Shown: positions 10,004 through 19,305, numbered from the stretch's first letter. The stretch: DNA of 64,000 bases from Nostoc sp. 'Peltigera membranacea cyanobiont' 210A (GCF_002246015.1 NZ_NOLJ01000002.1:259675-323674), one strand, 5' to 3'. The notes: generated by a model not told the origin, from the letters alone. A program made the numbers and translations.

Positions 10004-10227
10004 CTACACAGGTGCATTAATACTTAGTGTGATTGACTTAAACGCGAGCCAGGTCTAGGTTATGAAAGAAATGGCAGGCTTATTAAGCCTAAGAGTTGGT
10101 GACATAAGGGGGAAATTGGGACAAAAAGGTAGAGGGACTTTTCTATCCCTTGCTCCTTGATTCTTGGAACCTCTTCTTTTTTTCCGCTCTTTGCTACACG
10201 ATGGTTTAGAAATAAAAAATAACTTAC

Positions 10228-10902
10228 ATGAAAGACACAGATAAAACAATGCAAAGAAGCCCAAAAAATCCATTCACGCGTCGACAATTGCTGATTGGGA
10301 GCTCGTTTTTAACAAGTTTAGTTGCAAGCACTGTAGGGTTATCTACATTAAGCTCCAAGCCCGCATTGTCGCAAGACTCAGGAGAATATTCAGGGACATG
10401 GAAAAAAAAGAAAATACATCGGATAGAAGGTCCGGGGCTGCATCATTCTGCCCTGCTTTCCTACGATATCGACGCAACAATCCGCTTTTATGAGCAAGGT
10501 TTTGGTGCGCGTAAGAGGTATGGCTGGAACTCAGCGCAAACAATCCTTCCGACAGGGCAATTTTTCGATGTGGTCAGGCGCGTTCAACTTATGGATATGG
10601 GCGATGGTAACTACGTAGAAATCGTTGCAGGAGGTACACCCGCCAGCGAGCGAGTGGGATATGATGTATGGAATCATATAGCGCTGCGAGCCGACAACAC
10701 CGACCTTTATTATGAGCGTGCCATAAAGGCTGGTGCACAACCCTACAGTTTCGTGTTTAATGACAAGACTTGGAACGGGGAGCCTGCTGATTTCGTTCTG
10801 AGTGGCGACCCGAGCGGCCAAGCAACTCTTAGCGTCCGACTTGCTTATTGCCGAGGCATTGACGGTGAACTTATTGAGATGGTTCAAGGAAAAGTACTTT
10901 AA
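10228..10902 (+). CDS. Tat-exported VOC family protein, copy 2
   Basis: 224 residues, a close paralogue of the preceding gene over its whole length, including the Tat-like leader (FTRRQLLIGSSFLTS) and the sequence just before the start codon (AACTTACATGAAA). VOC motifs GPGLHHSALLSYDIDATIRF and WNHIALRADNTDLYYERA are intact. At the position of VOC1 Phe in LHHF it has Ser, so the pocket may differ. The tandem arrangement indicates local duplication. Function unknown beyond the fold. Confidence 0.82.
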   Translation: MKDTDKTMQRSPKNPFTRRQLLIGSSFLTSLVASTVGLSTLSSKPALSQDSGEYSGTWKKKKIHRIEGPGLHHSALLSYDIDATIRFYEQGFGARKRYGWNSAQTILPTGQFFDVVRRVQLMDMGDGNYVEIVAGGTPASERVGYDVWNHIALRADNTDLYYERAIKAGAQPYSFVFNDKTWNGEPADFVLSGDPSGQATLSVRLAYCRGIDGELIEMVQGKVL

Positions 10903-11206
10903 CCACACAGATATGAATGGTACTAAGATAAGCGCAAACCCGAACATGACCGACTTTTGAGTTAAAGGGGTAAGGCAAAAAAGTAGCTTTGAAATCAAGA
11001 TACGAGCGAATTAACATAGGCTAGATTTTCTCTACACCCTCATACCCCTACACCCAGTCCTGGGAAGAATTTCATCTTTTATTAGTGAGATTCCATACAG
11101 GTGCATCAGTACTTAGTACAGATGGCTTTATAGTTAGCGGAAAAATACGTAATTAAATCCGCACAATTAAGTTCTTTGAAGACCTCGAGCAAATAGGATA
11201 CAAATC
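10903..11206. other. Spacer with remnant of duplicated VOC downstream flank
   Basis: Near 11096-11120 the text ACAGGTGCATCAGTACTTAG closely matches the sequence just after the first VOC gene (10007-10028), suggesting that a third duplication unit was once present and lost its gene. No intact coding frame seen. Confidence 0.45.
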
Positions 11207-12148
11207 ATGGTAACAACAATGAAGGCAGTCCGCATACATTCTTATGGGGAGTCGGACGTACTTCTTTATGAAGATGCACCGCTTCCTAGACCCAACGCAG
11301 GTGAGATGCTGATTCGTGTATATGCTACAACTGTCAATCCCTTAGATTGGAAAGTCCGTGCCGGATATATGCGCTCCATGATGGACTTTCCCATGCCGAT
11401 AACTTTGGGATGCGACCTAGCCGGCATTGTCGAGTCTGTCGGGACAGGCGTTACAGACTTTAGAGTTGGCGATGCTATTTATGGTATGCCCCAAGCAGAG
11501 ATCGGTATGTATGCAGAATATGCAGTGGTACGCGAGTCTGATGTCGCAGCAAAGCCCAGATCCTTAGACTTCATTGAGGCAGCTTCAGTACCAGTAGCCG
11601 CGCTGACTGCTTGGCAGTCGTTGTTCGAGGTAGGTGGTTTAACTCCGGGACAAACTGTTCTCATCCACGGAGCGGCCGGTGGAGTTGGCTCGATGGCTGT
11701 GCAACTAGCAAAGACTAAAGGATCTCGCGTTATTGGTACCGCCTCAGCGAGCAACCACAAGTTTGTCAGCGATCTTGGTGCTGATGAAGTGATTGACTAC
11801 AAGACAACACGCTTTGAAGATGCGATCAAAGATGTGGATCTTGTGTTGGACTTGATCGGTGGTGAAACACGAGAACGCTCTTGGCAAGTTATCAAAAAAG
11901 GTGGTACTTTAGTCTCCACCGTCCCACCTTTCCCATCTGACGAAGACGGTGCTAATTATGGTGTCAACGGAAAAGGAATTGGAGTCCAACCTAGTGCAGA
12001 GCAATTGAGAGCGATCGCCACTCTGATTGATACTGGAAAGCTCAAACCCTTAGTTGACAAAGTTTTGCCCCTTTCTGAAGTGCGTCAGGCTCATGACTTG
12101 AGCCAAAGCGGTCATGTGCGGGGGAAGATAGCTCTCCAGGTCAGATAA
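11207..12148 (+). CDS. NADP-dependent MDR oxidoreductase, quinone-reductase/enoyl-reductase-like
   Basis: 313 residues of the medium-chain dehydrogenase/reductase superfamily. GroES-like domain (1-120: NPLDWKVRAGYM, LGCDLAGIVESVG) and Rossmann domain with VLIHGAAGGVGSMAVQLAK, then GADEVIDYKTT. The structural and catalytic zinc cysteines of alcohol dehydrogenases are missing, so it belongs with zinc-independent quinone oxidoreductases (QOR/TerPDR group) that reduce enones or quinones with NADPH. ATG at 11207 is followed by a second in-frame ATG at 11219. It sits 280 bp ahead of the GMC oxidoreductase gene on the same strand. Confidence 0.9.
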   Translation: MVTTMKAVRIHSYGESDVLLYEDAPLPRPNAGEMLIRVYATTVNPLDWKVRAGYMRSMMDFPMPITLGCDLAGIVESVGTGVTDFRVGDAIYGMPQAEIGMYAEYAVVRESDVAAKPRSLDFIEAASVPVAALTAWQSLFEVGGLTPGQTVLIHGAAGGVGSMAVQLAKTKGSRVIGTASASNHKFVSDLGADEVIDYKTTRFEDAIKDVDLVLDLIGGETRERSWQVIKKGGTLVSTVPPFPSDEDGANYGVNGKGIGVQPSAEQLRAIATLIDTGKLKPLVDKVLPLSEVRQAHDLSQSGHVRGKIALQVR

Positions 12149-12437
12149 TACTTAGAGTTTAGCGTAATCGATGTGACTAGCATTCCTGCGCTTGAAGCCA
12201 GTTTTTCAATAGGAGTCCAAGTAGCGATCGACCAGAAATGTATATTATCTTGACTCCGCTAGCCTAAATGAGTTGAAACTCAACAAAGTTTGTTAAGTGC
12301 TAAAATGCTTTCCCTGTATACTTCATGGACTTAGTATACATTTTTGTTCGCTTGCTACCAAAACCCATAAGTTGAAAACACTAACCGAGAAGTCTTCAAA
12401 GTTAAACAAACAAATCATTTAATTTGAGTTGAAAAGT
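12149..12437. other. Spacer between MDR and GMC oxidoreductase genes
   Basis: AT-rich, about 290 bp, with a lone HIP1-like AGCGATCGA near 12223. GTATACTTCATGGACTTAGTATAC (12316-12339) is an imperfect inverted repeat with GTATAC arms and could be an operator. Confidence 0.35.
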
Positions 12438-14090
12438 ATGAGCAATCAAACGTTTGACTATATTATCGTTGGGGCTGGTACAACAGGCTGTGTTATTGCT
12501 AGCCGTCTGAGTGAAAATCCAGCTATTAACGTTCTGCTGCTGGAAGCAGGAGACACAGATCGCAAACCTGCTTTCCGTAATTCGGACTTGCGCTCTTTTT
12601 TCACAGACGCATGGAACACGGAAGCTGATTGGCAATATGTTACTGAGGAGGAAGAGTATATTGGTGGACGCAAATTGCCCATTTCACAGGGTAAGGTTGT
12701 GGGCGGTGGCAGTTCAATCAATGGCATGATTCATGTACGGGGTAGCCGACACGATTATGATTACTGGAACTATCTGGGCTGCGAGGGCTGGAGCTATCGT
12801 CAGGTCTTACCGTACTTCAAAAAAATGGAAGACTATGCGGGCGGTGCTTCTGAATATCATGGAGTTGGCGGTCCAATTCGCATTGTTGATTATACAAACC
12901 CATCGCCTATTTCCCAGGCCTTCATAGAAGGAGCAGTTGAACTAGGATTTAAATCTCCACCCTGGGATTTCAACGGCGCAGAACAAGTGGGTGGCGTAGG
13001 CATGTATCAATATGCCCACACTAAAGATGGCAAACGATGCAGTGCTTCTGTTGCATACTTGGAACCGGCTTTAAACCGTCCGAACTTAACGCTCCAGACA
13101 AAGGCTTATGTAACTCGTCTTTTGTTGGAAGGGACACGCGTTGTCGGAGTCGAGTATCTCCAAGAAGGCATCGTACATACGGTTGTGGTAGAGCGTGAAG
13201 TTATCTTAAGTGCTGGGCCATTTGTCTCACCCAAATTATTGATGTTAGCAGGGATTGGTCCTGCTGACCACTTGAAGGCACATGATATTGCTGTTGTAGT
13301 AGATTTGCCAGGGGTTGGAGAAAACTTGCAAGATCATGTACTGCTTGATATCGGATATGAATGCAAACAGGAACAGCCTGTACCACCTGTAATCACCGAA
13401 GTTGGTTTATTTACTCATAGCCGTAGTGGTATGGAGGATACCGCACCTGATTTACAATTCGAGTTCAGTCCCTTTATGTTTGGCCAACAAGAGCTTTTTA
13501 TTGGGGGTACACATTTTAACTGCGTACCAACCCTTCTACGACCGCATAGTAAGGGCAGTGTCACCCTGCGTTCTAAAAATCCAATGGATCTGGCAATTGT
13601 TAGAACAAACTACATGCAGTTTGATATTGATATGGAAACGCTGATGAGGGGAATTGAACTCAGCCGTGAAATAATGAGTACGCCTCCCTTCGAGAAGATG
13701 GGCATTAAAGAATTATCACCCGGATCGCAGGTCAAAACAAAACAACAATTACGTGAGAGCATCCGTCAATTGTGCAGAACCGAGTGGCATCCCTCATGCA
13801 CCTGCAAAATGGGACGTGATCCTATGGCGGTAGTTGATCCGCAATTGCGAGTGTACGGAATTGAGGGGCTACGAGTGGCAGATGCTTCCATCATGCCTGC
13901 GGTTGTAAGTGGGAACACGAACGCTGCATGTCTGATGATTGGTGAAAAAGCAGCAGATATGATTTCACAAGGATCGGATTCGAGGTTACAACGTTTCAGT
14001 GATGAGCTGTCTCCTTCTTCCTTGCCTCTGGGGCTACATTCCCAACTCGAAAAAGAGTCAAGAGTAATCGCTCTGGCTGATAAAGTTTGA
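12438..14090 (+). CDS. GMC-family FAD oxidoreductase (choline/alcohol dehydrogenase-like)
   Basis: About 550 residues. ATG at 12438 (MSNQTFDYIIVGAGTTG) is preferred to the in-frame TTG at 12429. The FAD-binding motif GAGTTGCVIASRLSENP is followed by the GMC signature around GKVVGGGSSINGMIHVRG and the second signature GPFVSPKLLMLAGIGPA. The C-terminal catalytic His is in EWHPSCTCKMG and the Asn in SGNTNAACLMIGE. All active-site elements are present, so it should oxidise a primary or secondary alcohol, with FAD passing electrons to oxygen or another acceptor. The substrate is not evident. It is followed 97 bp later by a P450, so the two may act in one pathway. Confidence 0.93.
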   Translation: MSNQTFDYIIVGAGTTGCVIASRLSENPAINVLLLEAGDTDRKPAFRNSDLRSFFTDAWNTEADWQYVTEEEEYIGGRKLPISQGKVVGGGSSINGMIHVRGSRHDYDYWNYLGCEGWSYRQVLPYFKKMEDYAGGASEYHGVGGPIRIVDYTNPSPISQAFIEGAVELGFKSPPWDFNGAEQVGGVGMYQYAHTKDGKRCSASVAYLEPALNRPNLTLQTKAYVTRLLLEGTRVVGVEYLQEGIVHTVVVEREVILSAGPFVSPKLLMLAGIGPADHLKAHDIAVVVDLPGVGENLQDHVLLDIGYECKQEQPVPPVITEVGLFTHSRSGMEDTAPDLQFEFSPFMFGQQELFIGGTHFNCVPTLLRPHSKGSVTLRSKNPMDLAIVRTNYMQFDIDMETLMRGIELSREIMSTPPFEKMGIKELSPGSQVKTKQQLRESIRQLCRTEWHPSCTCKMGRDPMAVVDPQLRVYGIEGLRVADASIMPAVVSGNTNAACLMIGEKAADMISQGSDSRLQRFSDELSPSSLPLGLHSQLEKESRVIALADKV

Positions 14091-14187
14091 AGGTAAAACC
14101 TAAGCCGGAGTCTCTCCCCGTGGGAAGACTTCGGTGAGACTAAACCCACTAGCTTGACTATGTAATTAAGAATTTTAGGATAATTCT

Positions 14188-15510
14188 ATGCCAACCACAT
14201 ATACAACTGTGCCGAGTCCTACGGAAGCGACCTTTGATAATACCTTGCAAGGGTTACGCAATTACGATCCAGTCTCTTTCGTGGCTAATCTTGTACAGAC
14301 CTACGGCGATATTGTACGTCTACCTTTTGGAACTCAAGACATTTACTTACTTAATCATCCTGACTTTATCCGCGACGTATTCGTTAACAAGTCTAGCTAT
14401 TTTGCTAAACGCAAAGATACAACTTCAGAAGGAACTTACTTACACCAAATAAGTGGGATCTTACCTCTGTTTGAGGGTCAATTAGGTACAACTTATGCTC
14501 CAATAATGGTCGATGCTGCTCTACATACAGATGGCCGTTGGGATGCTATCCACCAGGAACATGACCTGCTGAGGGTGGATATTTACAAGGAAGTGATGCG
14601 TATTACGCTGGAGATTGTTTTTAAGACGCTGTTTCAAGCAGATGTGGAAGCAGAAGCTGGAAAAGTTGCTGATGCAATTGTCACAATGGATGTTGGCTAT
14701 GGCTTTGACCCGATCGCTGCATTGCTAAATGACTTGGTACCCTCTACACCCGTGTCTATGACACCAGAAGCGGAGGCAGCCCGTTCTTATATGCTGAACT
14801 TGATGTTAAGCCTGATACAGGCTCACCGTGCTGACCCACCTGATTCTAAGTCTCTGTTCTTTTGGTTGTTAAAACAACAGGTGAACGGGCAACTTACTAG
14901 TGATGAGCAGATCGCCGATCAAGCACTAAAAATAATGTTTTCCATGCATGAAGTGACAGCTACAACCTTGTCCTGGGCGTGGTATCTACTCTCACAATAC
15001 CCTGAGGTTGAGGCACGGTTACACGCGGAGCTTACAAGCGTATTAGCTGGACGTACACCAACTTTTGAAGATTTGCCGAACCTACCCTACACAGAGATGC
15101 TACTCAAAGAGGTACGACGACTGTATCCTTCTGTATGGATCGTCGGACGTTTTGTTCGGGATGATGTATCATTTGGTGATTATCTGGTGCCAGCTGGCTC
15201 AATTTTGCTGTTTAGCCAGCGCTTGCTGCATCGCGATCGCCGCTACTTTCCCAATCCCGATCGCTTTGACCCTTTGCGCTGGACTCAAGAGGCACAAGTA
15301 GCTCGCCCAGAGTTTTCCTATTTTCCCTTTAGCGCTGGTCCTCGACAGTGCGCTGGTCGAGACTTCGCGCCGACAAAAGACGCGCTAATCTTAGCAACTT
15401 TGGCACAGCACTGGCAAGCACGATTAGTACCTGGCCAACAACTCGAACCATATCCCCAGAAGTCATTTACACCTCGCTATGGCATTCAAATGACACTACA
15501 TCGTCGATAG
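14188..15510 (+). CDS. Cytochrome P450
   Basis: 440 residues, no membrane anchor. The heme-thiolate loop FSAGPRQCAGRDFAP (axial Cys about residue 388) and the K-helix KEVRRLYP (ExxR) are intact, with the PERF-like NPDRFDPLRW. Two features are odd: the I-helix reads FSMHEVTATTLSW, where AGHETTA is usual, so the kink Gly is Met; and the C-helix W-x-x-x-R that contacts heme is not visible between residues 85 and 135. The fold is otherwise cyanobacterial bacterial-class. It probably hydroxylates or epoxidises a lipid or terpenoid-like substrate, using ferredoxin. Neighbours are the GMC enzyme and an SMP-30-like protein. Confidence 0.92.
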   Translation: MPTTYTTVPSPTEATFDNTLQGLRNYDPVSFVANLVQTYGDIVRLPFGTQDIYLLNHPDFIRDVFVNKSSYFAKRKDTTSEGTYLHQISGILPLFEGQLGTTYAPIMVDAALHTDGRWDAIHQEHDLLRVDIYKEVMRITLEIVFKTLFQADVEAEAGKVADAIVTMDVGYGFDPIAALLNDLVPSTPVSMTPEAEAARSYMLNLMLSLIQAHRADPPDSKSLFFWLLKQQVNGQLTSDEQIADQALKIMFSMHEVTATTLSWAWYLLSQYPEVEARLHAELTSVLAGRTPTFEDLPNLPYTEMLLKEVRRLYPSVWIVGRFVRDDVSFGDYLVPAGSILLFSQRLLHRDRRYFPNPDRFDPLRWTQEAQVARPEFSYFPFSAGPRQCAGRDFAPTKDALILATLAQHWQARLVPGQQLEPYPQKSFTPRYGIQMTLHRR

Positions 15511-15527
15511 AAATTTTTTGATCCTAG

Positions 15528-15600
15528 ATGGCTGGGTTTGCATCCCAAAACCTTTTTGTGCCAGATACTTTGGCTGGTATTGGTGCAGCTCAGCCGTTAA
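15528..15600 (+). pseudogene. Relic of the OprB-type porin C-terminal region
   Basis: Translation from 15528 gives MAGFASQNLFVPDTLAGIGA and AQPL, matching MAGFSFRDLFVPGALAGIAA of the porin at 1738-3435 (about residues 484-507). The match ends after about 25 codons and a stop follows. It is a decayed fragment of a second porin gene. Confidence 0.7.
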
Positions 15601-15818
15601 GATTATTCTCTGTTTCCAGCTATTGGTAACTACTTTGAGATAAATAGCGATCGCTATTTACAGATATTTTCAGTTAATTCAAAGTCAAACTTTGATATTT
15701 TAAAACCTAATATTTATATTTAATTACTTATAGTAAATGCGTAATTTAGAAGGAATTTAATTTTTATATTCACTATATATTTATTAACATAATTACTAAA
15801 AAAAGAGGTTTTTCTGTT

Positions 15819-16811
15819 GTGTGGAAATTTTCTTTGATCGCTTTGAGCTTTGCACAAGTTTTGCTACTGGCTTCTTGCCGTTATACTTCCAATAATCCTA
15901 CATCTACCTCTGCACAGGCAGCAACGCAGATCCCAGATACGGCTGTAGCTCTGCCGCCAGCATATCTCATTTCACCAATGAAGGTTTTGCAGAGCGATAA
16001 ATACTCTGAAGGAATTGTCTTAGACAGTGAGGGCAACCTCTACTTCTCTCAAACTAAAGCTGGGACAATCACAGTTATAACTCCTCAAGGCTTCACTAAA
16101 ATCTGGGCTAAAGTCCCAGGTGCTAACGGTCACAAGATTATGCCCAATGGCACTCATATTGTTGCTGCCAAAAACTCGGTAGTACAGCTAGATACCAACG
16201 GCAAGCTCCTAAAAGTGATTGCAAAAGAATTTAATGGCAAGTCCTTGGAGTATCCCAATGACATTACTATTGATTCACCAACAGGAAGTTTTTACTTCAC
16301 TGACTCGGGTAACTCAAACCTCCAAACTCCAAACGGCTCAGTTTACTATGTGGACTCTACAGGGAAAATTAACTTAGTCGTTACCGGATTAGCTTTTGCC
16401 AATGGAATTGTCGTCACGCCCGATCGCAAGCGGCTGTTTGTTAGCGAGAGCAATAAGAATCAAATCTTAGTCTATGATATACTGTCACCGGGAAAGGTAA
16501 GTTCGCAGAAAGTGTTTGCTCAACTCCCTGTCAAAGAGGGAGAGCAAATTGACAACAAGCCTGACGGTATATCCCAAGATGCCACGGGTAATCTTTACGT
16601 GGCTCACTATGGTATGGGTCAAGTGCAAGTTCTCAATCCTGAAGGCAAGCTGATCCGCCGATATTCGACTGGTAATCTCACCACCAGCAACTGCGCTTTT
16701 GCCGGTCAAAAGCTCAAACAGCTATTCGTGACTGGCGGTATAAAAACAGAAGACGGTTATGGAGGAATATTCCGCTTGGATATTGGCGTACCTGGATTAG
16801 ATATCCGCTAA
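15819..16811 (+). CDS. SMP-30/gluconolactonase-like beta-propeller lipoprotein
   Basis: 330 residues from a GTG at 15819 with AAGAGG about 10 bp before it. Lipoprotein signal with lipobox LLASC (Cys20). The remainder is a six-bladed SGL propeller: SEGIVLDSEGNLYFSQ, KIMPNGTHIVAA, YPNDITIDSPTGSFYFTD, ANGIVVTPDRKRLFVSESN, NKPDGISQDATGNLYVAHYG. The first-blade Glu, NDI and DG residues correspond to the metal-binding Glu/Asn/Asp set of SMP-30 lactonases. It is a membrane-tethered, probably periplasmic lactonase or esterase of unknown substrate. Confidence 0.85.
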   Translation: MWKFSLIALSFAQVLLLASCRYTSNNPTSTSAQAATQIPDTAVALPPAYLISPMKVLQSDKYSEGIVLDSEGNLYFSQTKAGTITVITPQGFTKIWAKVPGANGHKIMPNGTHIVAAKNSVVQLDTNGKLLKVIAKEFNGKSLEYPNDITIDSPTGSFYFTDSGNSNLQTPNGSVYYVDSTGKINLVVTGLAFANGIVVTPDRKRLFVSESNKNQILVYDILSPGKVSSQKVFAQLPVKEGEQIDNKPDGISQDATGNLYVAHYGMGQVQVLNPEGKLIRRYSTGNLTTSNCAFAGQKLKQLFVTGGIKTEDGYGGIFRLDIGVPGLDIR

Positions 16812-17355
16812 ATGGGAACAGACTCCCGCTATCCCGTTACAAAAGAGACGGCAGCATCTATAACTTTGCCAAAATAACACATAATAAGGACTTACTTAAC
16901 TACAAGTATGAATCAGCATCAGGCGAAAAAGAACGCTGACGTACTCTGGTTTCTTCTGTTGAGTCAAGCATCCTTTATGCTCTAGGTGCAGAAAATAAGA
17001 GTTTGAGAAGTAAAATTTGGGAATTTCATACTCATATTCAGCAAGCCTAAGTTTTTGATTGAATCAGGTCGAGTTTAAAACTTAGTTCGGTATACAGTAG
17101 AACCGAAAAAATGCAAACTTATTTCAAAACTTTAACCATTGTATTTGTGATTGTGTTTTGTAATTCTTAAACTAGAGACAAAATTAGGATGGCAATTGGC
17201 AGAAATCACTCACTAATCACAGTTGCCCTTAATTTTTACATACTAACCAAATCTAGTTAAGCACACTTTTCCCACTATTAATTCAGCTACTAGGGAGAAA
17301 ACACTAACCGCAAAATTAACTAACATATCCAACGACAAATTCAAAGGAGAGACAC
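16812..17355. other. Intergenic region before the SDR pair
   Basis: 544 bp, AT-rich, no convincing coding frame. It carries motif copy D (17114-17141). GAGAGACACATG at the end supplies the ribosome binding site for the first SDR. Confidence 0.55.
17114..17141 (+). promoter_or_regulatory. Repeated 28-nt motif, copy D (CAAACTT-N14-ACCATTG)
   Basis: Fourth copy, same spacing, about 215 bp before the first SDR start. As in the other copies an A-rich run (AAAAAATG) precedes the first box. Confidence 0.45.
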
Positions 17356-18072
17356 ATGAATTTGCAAAATAAAGTTGTTATTATCACTGGGGCTAGTGGT
17401 GGGATCGGGGAGGCGGTTGCGAAGGAGTTAGATGCAGCAGGTATGAGTCTAGTACTCACAGCGCGATCGCAAGATAAACTCGAACGGCTGGCCTCTAAAC
17501 TACAAAACGCCAAAGTAGTTCCTGGTGAGATCACAAATTCTGAATTGCCACAGAAATTGGTAGATTTTGCTATCCAAACTTTTGGTCAACTTGACGTAGT
17601 TTTCAACAACGCAGGCGTGATGACTGTAGGCCCAATTGAAAGTGTTGATATCGAAGCAATTTGCCACATGGTTCGAGTCAATGTCGAATCTGCTTATAGA
17701 ATAGCTTACACAGCATTGAGACACTTTAAACAATCCGGCAGTGGATTTTTAATCAATACTTCAAGTATTGCTGGGCTAAAAACAACCCCACAATTAGGCG
17801 CTTACTGCGGTACTAAATTTGCCATTGAAGCCTTTACGGATTCCCTGCGTGTAGAGCTTGCAGGAACTGACATTCGTGTATCAAGCATTGCTCCAGGTAC
17901 TGTAGATACTGGCTTATATGAGAAGTGGGATGAGGAGCAAAAGAGTTTCGTCTATTCCGGAGGTGTACTGCAATCAGCAGACATTGCTCGTTGTGTTCGT
18001 TTCATATTAGAACAACCAGGTAACGTTCTGATTCCCAGGCTCTTGGTAGTTCCAGCTGCTGAACCAGTATAA
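17356..18072 (+). CDS. Short-chain dehydrogenase/reductase (SDR), copy 1
   Basis: 238 residues, classical SDR length. NAD(P)-binding TGASGGIGEAVAKEL, NNAG at about residue 77, catalytic Ser in NTSSIAGL and Tyr/Lys in YCGTKFAIEAF. All catalytic residues are present. RBS GGAGAG is placed well. It lies 56 bp ahead of a second SDR and the two are probably cotranscribed. Substrate unknown; members reduce or oxidise carbonyl/alcohol groups. Confidence 0.92.
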   Translation: MNLQNKVVIITGASGGIGEAVAKELDAAGMSLVLTARSQDKLERLASKLQNAKVVPGEITNSELPQKLVDFAIQTFGQLDVVFNNAGVMTVGPIESVDIEAICHMVRVNVESAYRIAYTALRHFKQSGSGFLINTSSIAGLKTTPQLGAYCGTKFAIEAFTDSLRVELAGTDIRVSSIAPGTVDTGLYEKWDEEQKSFVYSGGVLQSADIARCVRFILEQPGNVLIPRLLVVPAAEPV

Positions 18073-18128
18073 AGCTATGGTGAGTAGGTTTTAATTTACA
18101 CTCTTGAAAATATACAAAGGATACAATC

Positions 18129-18878
18129 ATGAGTACAGAAAAAAGAGTTGCAGTGATTACAGGAAGCTACAAAGGTCTTGGTTTTGAGATTGCTAAAAAA
18201 TTGGCAAAGCTTGACAATATTCAAGTGATTATAACTGGTCGTGACAAAGCAAAAGGATTGGAAGCTAGCGAAAAATTGGCTTCACAAGGTCAAGAAGTAG
18301 ACTTTCTACCTCTTGATGTCACTGATGATAAAAGTGTTGAAGACTTTGCAGCTGCATTACGCAAACAGTATGGGCGAGTAGACATATTAGTCAATAATGC
18401 AGGAGTAAACCCTGCAAAAGAACCGGAGGAAAGCAGTCTTATTACTGCCAAATTGGATACAGTTATCTCGACATTTACAGTCAATACGGTTGGTTCTTTG
18501 CGTGTGTCTCAAGCACTAATTCCCCTGATGAAAGAGCGTAATTATGGGCGCATTGTTAATGTATCTACTGAAATGGCAACCTTGAATTTTATCAGTAATG
18601 ATTTTTATCCTCTCGCTCCCTCATATCGACTGTCAAAAATTGCTTTAAATGGACTCGCTTCTCTATTAGCAAAGGAATTGAAAGGCACTAATATTTTAGT
18701 CAATAATTATTCTCCTGGATGGATGAAAACTGATATTGGAGGAGCAGATGCGCCCTTGACCGCAGAAGAAGGCGCAGAAACAGCTGTTTATTTAGCTACA
18801 CTGCCAGATGGTGGTTCTCAAGGTGGCTTTTTTGCAGAGATGAGAAAGTTTGGCGGGCCATTTCCTTTGCCTTGGTAA
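18129..18878 (+). CDS. Short-chain dehydrogenase/reductase (SDR), copy 2
   Basis: 249 residues. Cofactor loop TGSYKGLGFEIAKKL (an unusual TGxYKGxG), NNAG, catalytic Ser in NVSTEMATL and YRLSK as Tyr-xxx-Lys. The C-terminus (GGPFPLPW) resembles the carbonyl-reductase-like SDR subgroup. RBS AAAGGA before ATG. Second gene of a two-SDR unit; a possible hairpin ends it at 19034. Confidence 0.92.
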   Translation: MSTEKRVAVITGSYKGLGFEIAKKLAKLDNIQVIITGRDKAKGLEASEKLASQGQEVDFLPLDVTDDKSVEDFAAALRKQYGRVDILVNNAGVNPAKEPEESSLITAKLDTVISTFTVNTVGSLRVSQALIPLMKERNYGRIVNVSTEMATLNFISNDFYPLAPSYRLSKIALNGLASLLAKELKGTNILVNNYSPGWMKTDIGGADAPLTAEEGAETAVYLATLPDGGSQGGFFAEMRKFGGPFPLPW

Positions 18879-19033
18879 CAATTACTTTCAGGATAATATG
18901 AGTTAAGGGAGATAATATCAAGTCTAAATGAACACTTATAATTGAAACTGATGTCAAAAGTTTTGATGATAAGCAATCAACCAGACATGATACCAAATTT
19001 TAGAATTGCTCCAGCATCCTTAAGTTTGGATAT

Positions 19034-19075
19034 ATGCAAACAAAGCTTGCCAAATTTAGCGGGCTTTGTTTGCAT
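19034..19075 (+). terminator. Long hairpin after the SDR pair
   Basis: Perfect 13-bp stem ATGCAAACAAAGC (19034-19046) with GCTTTGTTTGCAT (19063-19075) and a 16-nt loop. No strong T run follows, so it may be a terminator or an mRNA-end stabiliser. Confidence 0.5.
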
Positions 19076-19305
19076 CATTAATATTTCATAAAAAACTTAA
19101 TTAAATTTTTTTTGTTACCAAAATTTGAATTTTATCTATATCTAAAGGATTGGCTTATAACTCCGTATATAAAATTATTAGTTAATCGATCTAGTAATAT
19201 TTGATAGTTCAATAGAATTAATTTTAATTTAAAATTGAACTTAAAACTATAAAAATATAACTTACAAAATAAAAATATATTGAGAAATAAAACCTCAGTT
19301 ATACA

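Noticed and set aside
10055..10287. Two overlapping minus-strand frames between the VOC genes
   Set aside because: Antisense to the VOC2 leader and spacer; no recognisable domain.
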